This document shows positions 1 to 8,496 of a DNA stretch of 64,000 bases, piece after piece. The notes under the pieces are model-generated. The model saw only the letters and a list, made by a program, of their open reading frames with translations, had not been told where the DNA came from and searched no databases. Source of the stretch: Massilia sp. CF038. GTDB lineage: Bacteria > Pseudomonadota > Gammaproteobacteria > Burkholderiales > Burkholderiaceae_D. Where the stretch lies: contig NZ_FQWU01000001.1 in NCBI RefSeq assembly GCF_900129765.1, forward strand, positions 496,001 to 560,000, given 5' to 3'. The position numbers and the translations under genes were made by a program. Within the stretch, counting starts at the first letter, position 1, and each line of letters opens with the position of its first letter.

Positions 1-365
1 CCGCCATTGTTGAAACCCATGCGGTTGATGATGGCGTTCTTCGACGGCAGGCGGAACATGCGCGGCTTGGGGTTGCCCGGCTGCGGGCGCGGGGTCACGG
101 TGCCCACTTCGATGGAACCGAATCCCAGTGCGGCCAGGCCGTCGATGTAGGCGCCATCCTTGTCCAGTCCTGCTGCCAGCCCGACCGGATTGGGGAAGTT
201 CAAACCCATGACGGTGCGCGGATCGGCGGCCGGCTTGCGCACGGTTTTGGTCCAACCCATGGTTTCGGCCTTACGCAAGGCAGGCAGGGTCAGGTTGTGC
301 GCCGCTTCCGGGTTGAGCGAAAACAGCAGGGGGCGGGTCAGGGCGTACAGCAATTTGTCGGACAT
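1..365 (-). CDS. pyrD: Dihydroorotate dehydrogenase (quinone), N-terminal part, cut by window edge
   Basis: Only the first ~121 codons are inside the window; the gene continues past position 1. The product begins [15 protein letters not shown], an amphipathic N-terminal stretch typical of the membrane-associated class 2 enzymes that pass electrons to quinone. The barrel follows with [13 protein letters not shown] and [15 protein letters not shown], both characteristic of PyrD, and the visible part ends at [10 protein letters not shown]. The family oxidises dihydroorotate to orotate in pyrimidine synthesis. It is transcribed leftward, 54 bp beyond the bpt stop, so it may be the last gene of the aat-bpt direction. 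No frameshift is visible in the part that can be read. Confidence 0.93.
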   Translation of the reverse strand, partial: MSDKLLYALTRPLLFSLNPEAAHNLTLPALRKAETMGWTKTVRKPAADPRTVMGLNFPNPVGLAAGLDKDGAYIDGLAALGFGSIEVGTVTPRPQPGNPKPRMFRLPSKNAIINRMGFNNG

Positions 366-419
366 GGGCAGCTTAAAGAATGCAGGTGCGGCATTTTACC
401 GTGCGCGCGGCCCGGCCGC

Positions 420-1148
420 CTATTTTTGCAGCACGCTCCAAATGCCGTTCATGCGTGCTTCGAGTGGCCTGAAATTGATCTTGTAGGCCATTTTGGGACT
501 TTGCTCGATCCAGTAGCCCAGATACACGAAGGGCAGTCCCAGTTCCTGCGCCTGTGCGATTTGCCACAAGATGTTGTAGGTGCCAAAGGAGGCGCCTGGC
601 ACGTCCGGGTCGAAGAAGGTGTAGACCGACGACAGACCGTCGGACAGCACGTCGATGATGGAGATCATGCGCAGTACGCCCTCGGTATCGCGAAACTCGA
701 CCAGGCGCGTGTTGACCCGGCTTTGCAGCAGAAACTGGGCATACTGGTCGCGGCTGTCCTGGTCCATGCCGCCGCCCACGTGGCGCGTGGTCTGGTAGCG
801 CAGGTAGAGCGCGTAATGTTCGTCCGAGAAGCTCAGGTTGGCGACATTGGCCACCAAGCCGGCATGGCGCGTCCAGGCGCGGCGCTGACCGCGGCTGGGC
901 TGAAATTCGTCCGTCCGCACGCGTACCGGAATGCAGGCCTGACAGCCGTCGCAATAAGGGCGGTAGGTGAAGATACCGCTGCGCCGGAACCCGTTTTTGA
1001 CGAGTTCGGAATAGACGTCGGCGTTGATCAGGTGCGAAGGGGTGGCCACTTGCGAGCGGGCCTGGCGCGCGTCCAGGTAGCTGCAGGGGTAGGGCGCTGT
1101 GGTGTAGAACTGCAGCGTCGAGAAGGGCAAGTCATTTAGGTGCGCCAT
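420..1148 (-). CDS. bpt: Aspartate/glutamate leucyltransferase (N-degron pathway)
   Basis: 242 residues, the usual length for Bpt. The N-terminal ATE-type domain contains the cysteine cluster [12 protein letters not shown] (Cys66, Cys69, Cys72) after YRPY, and the C-terminal GNAT-like half includes [14 protein letters not shown] and [17 protein letters not shown]. Bacterial Bpt transfers leucine from Leu-tRNA to proteins starting with Asp or Glu, marking them for ClpS/ClpAP. It lies 63 bp downstream of aat, which does the same chemistry on basic N-termini, so both bacterial N-degron ligases are side by side. The closest alternative is an arginyl-transferase name (ate), but betaproteobacterial members are of the Bpt type. 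Confidence 0.93.
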   Translation of the reverse strand: MAHLNDLPFSTLQFYTTAPYPCSYLDARQARSQVATPSHLINADVYSELVKNGFRRSGIFTYRPYCDGCQACIPVRVRTDEFQPSRGQRRAWTRHAGLVANVANLSFSDEHYALYLRYQTTRHVGGGMDQDSRDQYAQFLLQSRVNTRLVEFRDTEGVLRMISIIDVLSDGLSSVYTFFDPDVPGASFGTYNILWQIAQAQELGLPFVYLGYWIEQSPKMAYKINFRPLEARMNGIWSVLQK

Positions 1149-1211
1149 GCATGGTCTTTCGATGCGACGTTATGTGCTTCCTTGGCTTTCATTGTAACGA
1201 AACTGGGCGCC

Positions 1212-1940
1212 TTAGTGGGTGCCGCGCAAACGTGGCGGCAAACCCCAGCCGCTGACTGGCGGCTCGCCAATGGCGCTGCGTAAATGTTCCAGGAAAACCT
1301 CGCGCGACACCGGGGCCGCTCCCAGCGAGGCCAGGTGCGCTGTCTCTTGCTGGCAATCGATCATGCGCACGCCCTGGCTGCGCAGAAAATCGACCAGGAA
1401 GCTCAGGGCGATTTTGGAGCCATCGGTGACGCGGGCAAACATGGATTCGCCGTAAAACATGCGGCCAATACACACGCCGTAGGCGCCACCCACCAGCTCG
1501 CCGTCGCGCCACAGTTCGGATGAATGGGCATAGCCAAGAGCATGCAGGCCGGTGTAACCGTCAATGATTTCGTCGGAAATCCAGGTGCCCGGGCCATCCT
1601 TGCGGGGCGCGGCGCAGGCACGCATGACTTGTTCGAACGCACTGTCGAAGCGCACTTCCCACGGGCCGCCTTCTTGCATGCTGCGTTCCACCTTGCGCAG
1701 CGCCTTGCGCAGGCTGTCGCTGACGCGGAACTGCTCGGTCATGAGGACCATGCGCGGATCGGTGCTCCACCAGAGAATGGGTTGGCCTTCTGAAAACCAG
1801 GGGAAGATGCCGCGCTGGTAAGCAGCGAGCAGCCGTTGCGGCGACAAATCGGCCCCGGCAGCCAGCAAACCCGGCGCGTCCAGCGTCAAGGCCTCGGACA
1901 CGTCGGGAAACGGGGAGTGGGTCTCAAGCCAGGGGATCAT
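1212..1940 (-). CDS. aat: Leucyl/phenylalanyl-tRNA--protein transferase
   Basis: 242 residues. It starts [14 protein letters not shown] and shows the family hallmarks [72 protein letters not shown] and [16 protein letters not shown]. The enzyme adds Leu or Phe from aminoacyl-tRNA to proteins beginning with Arg or Lys, producing N-degrons read by ClpS. Its ATG (1938-1940) overlaps the stop of the upstream Nudix gene in an ATGA arrangement, so the two are probably translationally coupled. bpt follows 63 bp downstream. Full length, no anomaly seen. Confidence 0.95.
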   Translation of the reverse strand: MIPWLETHSPFPDVSEALTLDAPGLLAAGADLSPQRLLAAYQRGIFPWFSEGQPILWWSTDPRMVLMTEQFRVSDSLRKALRKVERSMQEGGPWEVRFDSAFEQVMRACAAPRKDGPGTWISDEIIDGYTGLHALGYAHSSELWRDGELVGGAYGVCIGRMFYGESMFARVTDGSKIALSFLVDFLRSQGVRMIDCQQETAHLASLGAAPVSREVFLEHLRSAIGEPPVSGWGLPPRLRGTH

Positions 1941-2527
1941 GAGTCGTTGGATGGGCTCGATATACGCATGGGGCGCAAGATGTCGTGCGAGTGGAAACCG
2001 AAGCGGCCGCCTGTCTCCCGTACTTTGACGCTATCGGCAAAGAACAGTTCCAGCGTCTTGCGAATGGTCGGGAACGCCAGCTCTTCCCACGGGATTTCAT
2101 GCTCGGCGAACAGCTTGACGTCCAGGCTTTCGATGCCTGGCGCAAAGTCCAGGTCTTTCAGCCGGGCCAGGTAAAACAGGTGCACCTGGTGAACTTGGGC
2201 AACATTTAGCAAACTGAACAGCTCGCCGATTTCGACATTGGCGCCAGCTTCCTCTTCAGTTTCGCGCACTGCTGCTTCGGCGGTGGTCTCGGCGTTTTCC
2301 ATGAAGCCTGCGGGCAAGGTCCAATAACCGTGGCGCGGTTCGATGGCCCGCTTGCAAAGCAGAATGCGCAATTCGCCGTCCACATCCCAGACCGGGATGG
2401 AGCCGACAACCAGCTTGGGATTGTGATAATGGATGGTGGCGCATTGTCCGCACACATAGCGGGGACGGTTATCGCCTTCGGGAATCTGGAGCGTCACCGG
2501 GTAGGCGCACTCGGAACAAAATTTCAT
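1937..2527 (-). CDS. Nudix hydrolase with N-terminal zinc ribbon
   Basis: 196 residues from the ATG at 2527 ([11 protein letters not shown]). A TTG nine codons upstream would extend it, but the ATG fits the family better. Two CxxC pairs (CSEC near residue 4 and CGQC near residue 27) form a small zinc ribbon like that of NudC-related proteins. The Nudix box follows: G-FMENA-E, then RETEEEAG. The family cleaves nucleoside diphosphates linked to another moiety, such as NADH, ADP-ribose or FAD; the substrate here cannot be told. Its stop overlaps the aat start by 4 bp. Confidence 0.85.
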   Translation of the reverse strand: MKFCSECAYPVTLQIPEGDNRPRYVCGQCATIHYHNPKLVVGSIPVWDVDGELRILLCKRAIEPRHGYWTLPAGFMENAETTAEAAVRETEEEAGANVEIGELFSLLNVAQVHQVHLFYLARLKDLDFAPGIESLDVKLFAEHEIPWEELAFPTIRKTLELFFADSVKVRETGGRFGFHSHDILRPMRISSPSNDS

Positions 2528-2659
2528 AGGAGACCGTTGGATGGGATTTTTCAACTACTTTACACCGATTGTGCCCAATGTGGCGGTTCAGAAAAGCGGC
2601 GCCTGTACGGGGCAAAGCAATTATTGCTACTGCTATCGCACATCTTAGTTGGATTAACA

Positions 2660-2688
2660 TTGCCTAAATTGGGAAAGCGCCGTATAAT
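2660..2688 (+). promoter_or_regulatory. Sigma-70 promoter of the initiator tRNA gene
   Basis: TTGCCT (2660-2665) and a perfect TATAAT (2683-2688) are separated by 17 bp. Transcription would begin near 2695, a few bases before the mature 5' end of the tRNA at 2701. Confidence 0.8.
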
Positions 2689-2700
2689 GATTGCATCAGA

Positions 2701-2777
2701 CGCGGGGTGGAGCAGTCTGGCAGCTCGTCGGGCTCATAACCCGAAGGTCACAGGTTCAAATCCTGTCCCCGCAACCA
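2701..2777 (+). tRNA. Initiator tRNA-fMet (CAT anticodon)
   Basis: 77 nt with encoded CCA end. The acceptor arms are CGCGGGG and CCCCGCA, leaving C1 unpaired with A72, which is the initiator hallmark. The anticodon stem has three consecutive G:C pairs (TCGGG / CCCGA) around CTCATAA, another initiator feature. The T arm is CAGGTTCAAATCCTG. It stands alone with its own promoter just upstream and a terminator just downstream. Confidence 0.97.
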
Positions 2778-2784
2778 GAATTGG

Positions 2785-2822
2785 AAAAGCCGTTGATCTT
2801 GTTAAAGGATCAACGGCTTTTT
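2785..2822 (+). terminator. Rho-independent terminator after tRNA-fMet
   Basis: Perfect 10-bp stem (2789-2798 GCCGTTGATC with 2808-2817), 9-nt loop, then a run of five T on the + strand. Four A precede the stem, so it may also serve the leftward protease gene to some extent. Confidence 0.9.
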
Positions 2823-2864
2823 GTCATCTGCAGCGCTCAGGCATGCTGCACTGCCGCATCGCGC

Positions 2865-4028
2865 TTAGTTGCAATTGCCGGCCCGCGCGCAAATCGAATT
2901 CCAGATCTGGACCCAGCGATCATCCGGGATCGACGCGCCTTGCACTTTCGGGGCTTCGCTCACATAGCCATACGAGGTCACGGCCACCACCCGGTTTTGT
3001 CCGGTGTTGTTGCCGGTGCCGCCACCGGTGGCCAGCTGGGCAAAGTTCTGCACCCATGGCCCGCCACTGGAGCCGCCCCGTGCATCGGACCCGTATTCCA
3101 CGTTATTCGGGGCCGTGGTGCGGTAGCTGGTGCTGGTGACGTTCTGCATGCGCTGGCAACTGTCCAGATTGCAAGGGTAGCCCAGCTTGGAGGTGTGGTT
3201 GTTGTTCAGGCTGAGGGTTTGCCAGCCCAGCCAGCCTGTCACATTGCCCAGTTTGGTCAGGGGGCCGCCCGCGTACATGGACTGGTCGCCAAATTCAATC
3301 ATGGCGTAGTCAGCTGCGTTCGGCACGCCGCCCCCGCCGCTGGCCCAGGTGCCCGTCACGATGGCATAGCGCCAGTTCCATTGCTTGAGCGGCGCCGTGC
3401 CGTCGCGGAAGGCGGGCACGAATACCCAGTTGCTGTGGAAGCCGGCAGCCGTGCCGCTGTGCACGCAGTGGCCGGCAGTGACCACCACGCGGCGCTGGAT
3501 CACCGAGGCCGAGCACACATAGGGCGAGCCGCCAATGGTGAAGAACAGCTTGCCAACCGTGATGTAGGGATAGGCGCGGTCGGCCGAATAGCCTGCACTG
3601 GCGCCGGCAAACAGGGGGAACACGCGGGTGCTGGTGAACGGCGTGTTGAAGGTGCCGCTGGCATCGGGTTCGACATCGGACATGGCGCTCTTGTGCGGTG
3701 CTGCCTGCTCCGGCGTGTACAGCTTCTCGGGTGCCACCTTGCCGTTCGTTGAGGGTGGCTTGCCTTCGCTGCTTTGCACATGGCCCGTGGGGGCGGCGCG
3801 CAAGGCTTCTTCGCGGATGGCGTCGGCGCGCACGGCCGGCATGGGCAAGGGTTTGGCAGCCTTGAAGCGCTCCGGTGTCCAGTAAGCCGATGCGCTTGCC
3901 TTGGTATCGTTGTTCTGCACGCTGACCGGTTGATCGGCGTCCGGCGGGGTGGCTGACAGGACCGGCATCGCAACAAACAGACAGGCGGCGCCAAGGCCCG
4001 CAGATAGCGCTGGTAGTGGATGTTTCAT
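2865..4028 (-). CDS. Secreted trypsin/V8-like serine endopeptidase
   Basis: 387 residues from the ATG at 4028. Reading from a further upstream start would add about 76 residues of non-protein-like sequence, so the later ATG, followed by a clean signal peptide (MKHPLPALSAGLGAACLF, cleavage after VLSA), was chosen. The chymotrypsin-fold triad is visible: His in VVVTAGHCVHSG, Asp in NAADYAMIEFG, Ser in DARGGSSGGPWVQN. The oxyanion motif is GSSGGP rather than GDSGGP, as in V8/glutamyl-endopeptidase relatives. A region of ~120 residues between signal peptide and catalytic domain is probably a propeptide. It is expected to be exported through Sec as an extracellular or periplasmic protease. It is a single gene convergent with the tRNA; cleavage preference is unknown. 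Confidence 0.85.
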   Translation of the reverse strand: MKHPLPALSAGLGAACLFVAMPVLSATPPDADQPVSVQNNDTKASASAYWTPERFKAAKPLPMPAVRADAIREEALRAAPTGHVQSSEGKPPSTNGKVAPEKLYTPEQAAPHKSAMSDVEPDASGTFNTPFTSTRVFPLFAGASAGYSADRAYPYITVGKLFFTIGGSPYVCSASVIQRRVVVTAGHCVHSGTAAGFHSNWVFVPAFRDGTAPLKQWNWRYAIVTGTWASGGGGVPNAADYAMIEFGDQSMYAGGPLTKLGNVTGWLGWQTLSLNNNHTSKLGYPCNLDSCQRMQNVTSTSYRTTAPNNVEYGSDARGGSSGGPWVQNFAQLATGGGTGNNTGQNRVVAVTSYGYVSEAPKVQGASIPDDRWVQIWNSICARAGNCN

Positions 4029-4095
4029 TTTTATTCTCGCATGGTGAGCAGAATAGCGGTTTCCCCGGCGGAACCGCGCCGGGACGGAGCGTACC

Positions 4096-4111
4096 GGTCT
4101 CGATCGAGACC
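4096..4111. promoter_or_regulatory. Perfect 16-bp palindrome upstream of the secreted protease
   Basis: GGTCTCGATCGAGACC is fully self-complementary and lies 68 bp upstream of the protease ATG, in the 258-bp gap between it and alkA. That position suits an operator for a dimeric regulator. No regulator gene is adjacent, so this is a candidate only. The rest of the gap has no gene I can support. Confidence 0.3.
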
Positions 4112-4286
4112 AAATGTAGCGCAAGCTACCCGACGATTGTAGGCACGGTGGCGGCGAAGCGGCCCCGGTAAAGCTGTTGGAACTGACCGGCGTCAAAGAA
4201 AATGCGGGAACAATCAGGTACGCCATGCATAGACGAAATTGTCTTTGCTTTGACATGCATACCTGTTGCGATTCGAGAAACGGATC

Positions 4287-5159
4287 TCAGTCGTTCAAGC
4301 TTGCCCACAGGTGGGCGGCCGCCATGGTGCGATGGGGTTTGTAGTGTTCGAGCAGGGCCGCAGTGCGTGCCATGTCGGGCTTGCTTTCTTCGCCCAGCAG
4401 ACGCTGCAAGGCGGCGCGGATGGCCACGTCGCCATGCAGCGAACAGTCGGCGTAACCGTAGCCGCGCAGTAGCGCGTAGTTGACGGTCCAGGGGCCGATG
4501 CCTTTGACGGCCAGCAAGGCAGCGCAGGTCTCGTCCAGCTTGGCGCTCCGATCCAGCGCCAGGGCGCCGCTGTCGACCAGGGTGGCCAGGCGCAGCAGCG
4601 TGTCCGCTTTCGCGCGCGAAAATTTGCGGCTGGTCAGTTGCTCTGGTGTCAGGCGAGCCACGTCGGCCGCTTCTGGATAGCACCACAGGCCGCTGCTGTG
4701 CGCGCGCCCGGCCTGGGCAATGAAGGTGCGCCGCAGCGCGATGGCGAAGGTCAGATTGATCTGCTGGCCAATGATGGCCCAGGTCAGCGCTTCGAAAACT
4801 GTGGCGGACTGCACGATGCGCAAGCCGGGCTGGCGCCGCGCCACGGGACCTAGCAAGGCGTCCTTGCGTACAGCCTTGAGAAACGGGGCCGGATCGATGC
4901 GCAGCGCCAGGATGTTGAGCAGGGCATCGTCCACCAGGGCGCGCGCTGTCGCCGACAGCTTGCCATCGGCCTGGACGACGCACTGGGCGGCATCGGCGTC
5001 AAAGCGCACATCGAGCAGCACCGGCACGCCTTCGATCAGCACACCTTTGCGAATGCGGTCTGCTTGCACTTGTTCGGCTAGACCTTCTGCATCGCGCCCG
5101 TGAAAGCTCAGGATGTCGGCCACGCGGTAATCGGCGGGCAGCGCGATCGAGCGCTTCAT
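4287..5159 (-). CDS. alkA: DNA-3-methyladenine glycosylase II (AlkA type)
   Basis: 290 residues from the ATG at 5159; a longer reading adds ~40 residues of frame shadow from the neighbour. The N-terminal AlkA_N-like half is followed by the HhH-GPD fold. QSATVFEALTWAIIGQQINL precedes the helix-hairpin-helix LLAVKGIGPWTVNYALLRGY, and the catalytic Asp is in CSLHGDVAIRAAL. The family removes alkylated purines to start base excision repair. Its ATG overlaps the stop of the EamA transporter gene (ATGA), so the two are likely co-translated. There is no Ada or other alkylation-response gene next to it, so adaptive control cannot be inferred. Confidence 0.88.
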   Translation of the reverse strand: MKRSIALPADYRVADILSFHGRDAEGLAEQVQADRIRKGVLIEGVPVLLDVRFDADAAQCVVQADGKLSATARALVDDALLNILALRIDPAPFLKAVRKDALLGPVARRQPGLRIVQSATVFEALTWAIIGQQINLTFAIALRRTFIAQAGRAHSSGLWCYPEAADVARLTPEQLTSRKFSRAKADTLLRLATLVDSGALALDRSAKLDETCAALLAVKGIGPWTVNYALLRGYGYADCSLHGDVAIRAALQRLLGEESKPDMARTAALLEHYKPHRTMAAAHLWASLND

Positions 5160-6034
5160 GCGGTGCGCCGTCCAAAGCGTGGTGCGAAGCCCGTCACCAG
5201 CGCCGTGCCTGAAATGACGATGGCGGCACCGGCAATGGTGTACCAGCCCACCACTTCGCCCAGGAACAGCGCGCCCCACAGAATGCCGAACAGGGGATTG
5301 AGGAAAGTGACGGTGAGCGCCGAGGTGGTGCCCACATCTTCAATCAGCTTGAAGTACAGGATGTAGGCCACGCCGGTACACAGAATGCCCAGTGCCAGCG
5401 CCGCGCCCATGATGCCGATGGTGGCGGTGCCGCGCATCGGGAACAGCAGCAGCGCCGGTATTACCATGATGGTGGCGGCCCACATGCTGCCGTGCGCATT
5501 GGCAAACGGTTCAACGCTTTTCGCTTGCTTGGCGTAGGCGCTGGCGACGCTGTAGCTGATTGCCGCCACCAGCGCAGCGCCAATCGCCAGCCCGGCGCCC
5601 GGTCGCGTTGTGACGGCATCAAAACCCACCAGCAGCGCCACGCCGCACGTGCCCAGCACCAGGCCGACGATTGTTTTGGGGGCGATGGCCTGGCGCGACC
5701 ACAGCGCGCCGATCAATGCGCCCCACATTGGCGCGGTGGCGTTCAGTACCGACAGCACCGAAGCGGTGAGTGTGCTGGCAGCATAGGCAAACAGCAGGAA
5801 CGGGAAAGCGGAGTTAAAAAAGCCCAGGATGCAGTAGTGCTTCCAGTGTTCGGCCAGGTGGAGCTTCTTCTTGAGGACCAGGCCCACCAGGAACAGGAAC
5901 AGGGCGGCGAAGGCGACGCGGCACTCGATCAGAACGCCAGGGCCCAGCACCGGCGCGCTGATGCGCATGAACAGGAAGGAGCTGCCCCAGATCGCCGCCA
6001 GCAGGACCAGGCGCAGCATATTGGCTGTATTCAT
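5156..6034 (-). CDS. EamA/DMT-family inner-membrane transporter
   Basis: 292 residues with about ten predicted membrane helices in two tandem EamA repeats. The first repeat opens MLRLVLLAAIWGSSFLFMR and the second contains AIGAALVAAISYSVASAYA. AAIWGSSF and the closing LNPLFGILWGALFLGE are typical of the drug/metabolite transporter superfamily. Members export amino acids, drugs or nucleobase-like metabolites; the substrate cannot be predicted from this sequence. It is coupled to alkA by a 4-bp overlap. Confidence 0.88.
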   Translation of the reverse strand: MNTANMLRLVLLAAIWGSSFLFMRISAPVLGPGVLIECRVAFAALFLFLVGLVLKKKLHLAEHWKHYCILGFFNSAFPFLLFAYAASTLTASVLSVLNATAPMWGALIGALWSRQAIAPKTIVGLVLGTCGVALLVGFDAVTTRPGAGLAIGAALVAAISYSVASAYAKQAKSVEPFANAHGSMWAATIMVIPALLLFPMRGTATIGIMGAALALGILCTGVAYILYFKLIEDVGTTSALTVTFLNPLFGILWGALFLGEVVGWYTIAGAAIVISGTALVTGFAPRFGRRTA

Positions 6035-6113
6035 ATTGGCGGCTTCGAAAATGATGAAAATCGTAGTGTGGCGCGCATCGTCATCGGCGGCCAGCTTGTT
6101 CTTGCTATTGAAT

Positions 6114-7097
6114 TCAAGCGTCGAGCGCGGCGGCGTGCTGCACCTGCAGCGCCTCGGGTACGCCGTTCTTGACGGCGGTCAGCTCGGCCAGAATCGAAAT
6201 GGCGATTTCGGACGGCGTCTTGCTGCCGATGTACAGGCCGATCGGGGCATGCAAGCGTGCCAGCTGGGCGTCGTTCAAGTCGAACAGCTTGAGCCGCTCG
6301 CGCCGCTTGGCATTGTTCACACGCGAGCCGATCGCGCCCACATAGAAGGCGTCGGACTTGAGCGCTTCCATCAGCGCCAGATCGTCCAGTTTGGGGTCGT
6401 GCGTAAGGGCCACCACGGCGCTGCGGTGATCAAGCTTGGCGTCGATCACCAGGTCGTCCGGCATGGCATGCACCAGCTGCACCCCTGGCAGCTGCCAGCC
6501 AGCGCGGTATTCTTCGCGCGGGTCGCACACGGTGACGTAGTAATCCATGGCGCTGGCGATTTGCGCCAGAAAGCGCGACAGCTGGCCGGCGCCAATGATG
6601 AACAGACGCCAGCGCGGGCCATGAATGGTGGTCAGCACGCCGTCGGCCAGGACTTGCACCGCGCCGGCGGCGGCCGGTTCCAGGGTCACGCGCCCGCTGG
6701 CCAGTTCAAGGCGGCGCGCCAGCAGTTCGTGCCGGTCCAGACGTGCAAGCAATTCGCTGATGCCGCTGGCGGCAGTGAGCGGTTCCAGGGCCAGTTCGAT
6801 GGTGCCGCCGCAGGGCAGGCCGAAGCGATGCGCTTCTTCGGCGCTGATGCCGTAGCTGACCACTTCGGGCACGGTGCGCGTGATGCCTTGCTGTCGCACG
6901 CGCTCGATCAAGTCGTCTTCAATGCAACCGCCCGATACCGAGCCCACTACGCGGCCGTCGTCGCAGATGGCGAGCAGGGCGCCAATGGGGCGCGGGCTCG
7001 AGCCCCAGGTGCGGATCACGGTCACCAGTTCGCAGGCGTGGCCCGCGGCGATCCAGCTGTCGGCGGTCTTGAGTACTTCAAGGTCAATGCTGTCCAT
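6114..7097 (-). CDS. XdhC/CoxI-family protein (molybdenum-enzyme maturation factor)
   Basis: 327 residues from the ATG at 7097. The N-terminal XdhC_CoxI domain reads ELVTVIRTWGSSPRPIGALL then VGSVSGGCIEDDL with its conserved cysteine. The C-terminal Rossmann domain carries LFIIGAGQLSRFLAQ. XdhC-type proteins bind molybdenum cofactor, promote its sulfuration and insert it into xanthine dehydrogenase-like enzymes. No xdhA/xdhB or coxL gene is within reach, so the client enzyme must be encoded elsewhere. It starts 47 bp from the divergent 44-residue membrane protein gene. The window also has moaA, mobA and moeA some 32 kb away. Confidence 0.85.
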   Translation of the reverse strand: MDSIDLEVLKTADSWIAAGHACELVTVIRTWGSSPRPIGALLAICDDGRVVGSVSGGCIEDDLIERVRQQGITRTVPEVVSYGISAEEAHRFGLPCGGTIELALEPLTAASGISELLARLDRHELLARRLELASGRVTLEPAAAGAVQVLADGVLTTIHGPRWRLFIIGAGQLSRFLAQIASAMDYYVTVCDPREEYRAGWQLPGVQLVHAMPDDLVIDAKLDHRSAVVALTHDPKLDDLALMEALKSDAFYVGAIGSRVNNAKRRERLKLFDLNDAQLARLHAPIGLYIGSKTPSEIAISILAELTAVKNGVPEALQVQHAAALDA

Positions 7098-7144
7098 GGG
7101 ATCGAATATACTGGCGTTCCTGATGAACGCGCACGGTGGGAAGA

Positions 7145-7279
7145 ATGAGCAATGATACAAAAAAAGACGACGGTTCGCCGAAGTTCGGCCGTTTGCTCCT
7201 GGCCTTGTTCGGCGCCGTCGTCTTTTGCGGCGTGCTGACTTTTGTGATGGCCAGGTTTTTCCCGGATTTTCCTAGCTGA
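7145..7279 (+). CDS. Small single-span membrane protein, 44 residues
   Basis: The ORF starts at the ATG at 7145 with GGTGGGAAG just upstream as a plausible ribosome site. The product has a charged N-terminus (MSNDTKKDDGSPK), then one hydrophobic helix (LLLALFGAVVFCGVLTFVMA, residues ~17-36), and ends RFFPDFPS. The organisation is that of an N-in small inner-membrane protein. No family is recognised. It is divergent from the XdhC gene and followed by a REP-like inverted repeat. Codon use matches the neighbours, which favours a real gene. Confidence 0.55.
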   Translation: MSNDTKKDDGSPKFGRLLLALFGAVVFCGVLTFVMARFFPDFPS

Positions 7280-7285
7280 CCAACT

Positions 7286-7382
7286 CCACTACATCGTCCT
7301 CGCGAAGGCGGGGACCCATAGCACGCTGAACAACTTCGGTCCCGTGGAATAGGTCCCCGCCTTCGCGAGGACGATGTGGTGG
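7286..7382. repeat. REP-like inverted repeat, copy 1
   Basis: 31-bp arms (7286-7316 and 7352-7382) pair with a single mismatch around a 35-bp centre. The core CATCGTCCTCGCG-AAGGCGGGGACC recurs, also as an inverted pair, at 43519-43619. Both copies are intergenic. This one fills the gap between the small membrane protein gene and the 3' end of the M48-like gene, so it could also act as a bidirectional transcript end. Confidence 0.85.
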
Positions 7383-7388
7383 TGTGGG

Positions 7389-8480
7389 TTAGGGCGTTAG
7401 CGGCTTCTTGCCAGCCACTTTCGACTTCACATCCGCCTGCGCCGCTGCCAGCGCCGTCAGCCTGGCTGCCGTGGCCGGGTGATTGGCCACATACCCATTG
7501 AGCACAGTGGCTGGATACGATTTGTCCAGCCGCTTCCAGAACGGCGCCGCCGCGTCGATGTTGTAACCGGCACGCGCAAGCAAATACAGGCTGAGCGTGT
7601 CCGCTGCGCCATCAAGTTCGGCCGTCATCGGGCGAATCCCGGCGCTGCCGATCAGCAGCGAGGTATCGGGCCGCACATTGGCCAAATTGGTGATCACGCT
7701 GCCGATCGTGGCGGTGCTGTTGGTGGTCGCCGCATGCCCCAGAATATTGTGCGCCATGCCTTTGGCCAGCAGGACGGCCAGTTCGTCGTCGGACTGAGCG
7801 AAGTGCACCATGCCGCGCGTGACCATGACGCGCTGGCCGTCGGCATACGAGTTGACGTTGTCGGAATTACCCAGCTCGATCGCAAAGCCGCAGGCGCGCG
7901 TGACGGGAATGGTCAGCTGGCGGTTCTTGTCGTCGCGCTCGATGACCATCGGCAGGGACGCGGAGGAGGCAACTAGTGGACCAAACACGGCGCCGGCTGA
8001 ACCGGACGCGTTAGGCCCCGTTGGCAGCGCCTTGCCGCCGGCGGAAATGAGTTCGTCACCACGGCGCAAGCCGGCGCGCGCGGCACCACTGCCTGCCAAT
8101 ACGCCAGTCACCTTGAGGCGTTCGCCCATGCCGAAGGCCACTTGCGACCCCTCGTTATAGTCGCCCGGATACCAGTAGCGGTTACGTGCGGTGAAACCGA
8201 GCAGGTTGCGCGCCTGGCCCTTGCACAATTCAGCGTTGTTGATCAGGAGGGGCGCTGCAATCCGGTACAGGCGCTCCTGCATGGACGCCATTTTGGTCAG
8301 CGCTTCGGCCGCTGCCGCCACGCGCGGCGAAATGACTGGTGCGACAGGTACCGGGGTGGTGGGCAGGGCTTCGGTGGCCGCAGTGCCGGTGGTGGCCGGG
8401 GGCAGGGTTTCACAGGCCGACAGCAGCAGGCCGGTGAACAGTGCCGGCGCAAGGACGCGCAGGCCGGTGAAACGGGTCAT
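7389..8480 (-). CDS. PDZ-containing lipoprotein related to M48 peptidases, active site apparently lost
   Basis: 363 residues from the ATG at 8480, chosen because GGAGAAG lies just upstream. A lipoprotein signal ends in LLLSAC (lipid-modified Cys23). A PDZ-like segment (RLKVTGVLAGSGAARAGLRR, ~121-140, then GDELISAGG) precedes an M48-like C-terminal domain. Where M48 enzymes have HExxH, this protein reads AKGMAHNILGH: the first His is Lys240 and the catalytic Glu is Gly241. His244 and the later E..D region (AELDGAADTLS) remain. I infer a membrane-anchored pseudopeptidase, perhaps a scaffold. It sits 16 bp after dut as the last gene of the ribF-ileS-lspA-coaBC-dut run. Confidence 0.75.
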   Translation of the reverse strand: MTRFTGLRVLAPALFTGLLLSACETLPPATTGTAATEALPTTPVPVAPVISPRVAAAAEALTKMASMQERLYRIAAPLLINNAELCKGQARNLLGFTARNRYWYPGDYNEGSQVAFGMGERLKVTGVLAGSGAARAGLRRGDELISAGGKALPTGPNASGSAGAVFGPLVASSASLPMVIERDDKNRQLTIPVTRACGFAIELGNSDNVNSYADGQRVMVTRGMVHFAQSDDELAVLLAKGMAHNILGHAATTNSTATIGSVITNLANVRPDTSLLIGSAGIRPMTAELDGAADTLSLYLLARAGYNIDAAAPFWKRLDKSYPATVLNGYVANHPATAARLTALAAAQADVKSKVAGKKPLTP

Positions 8481-8496
8481 AGACTTCTCCATATTT

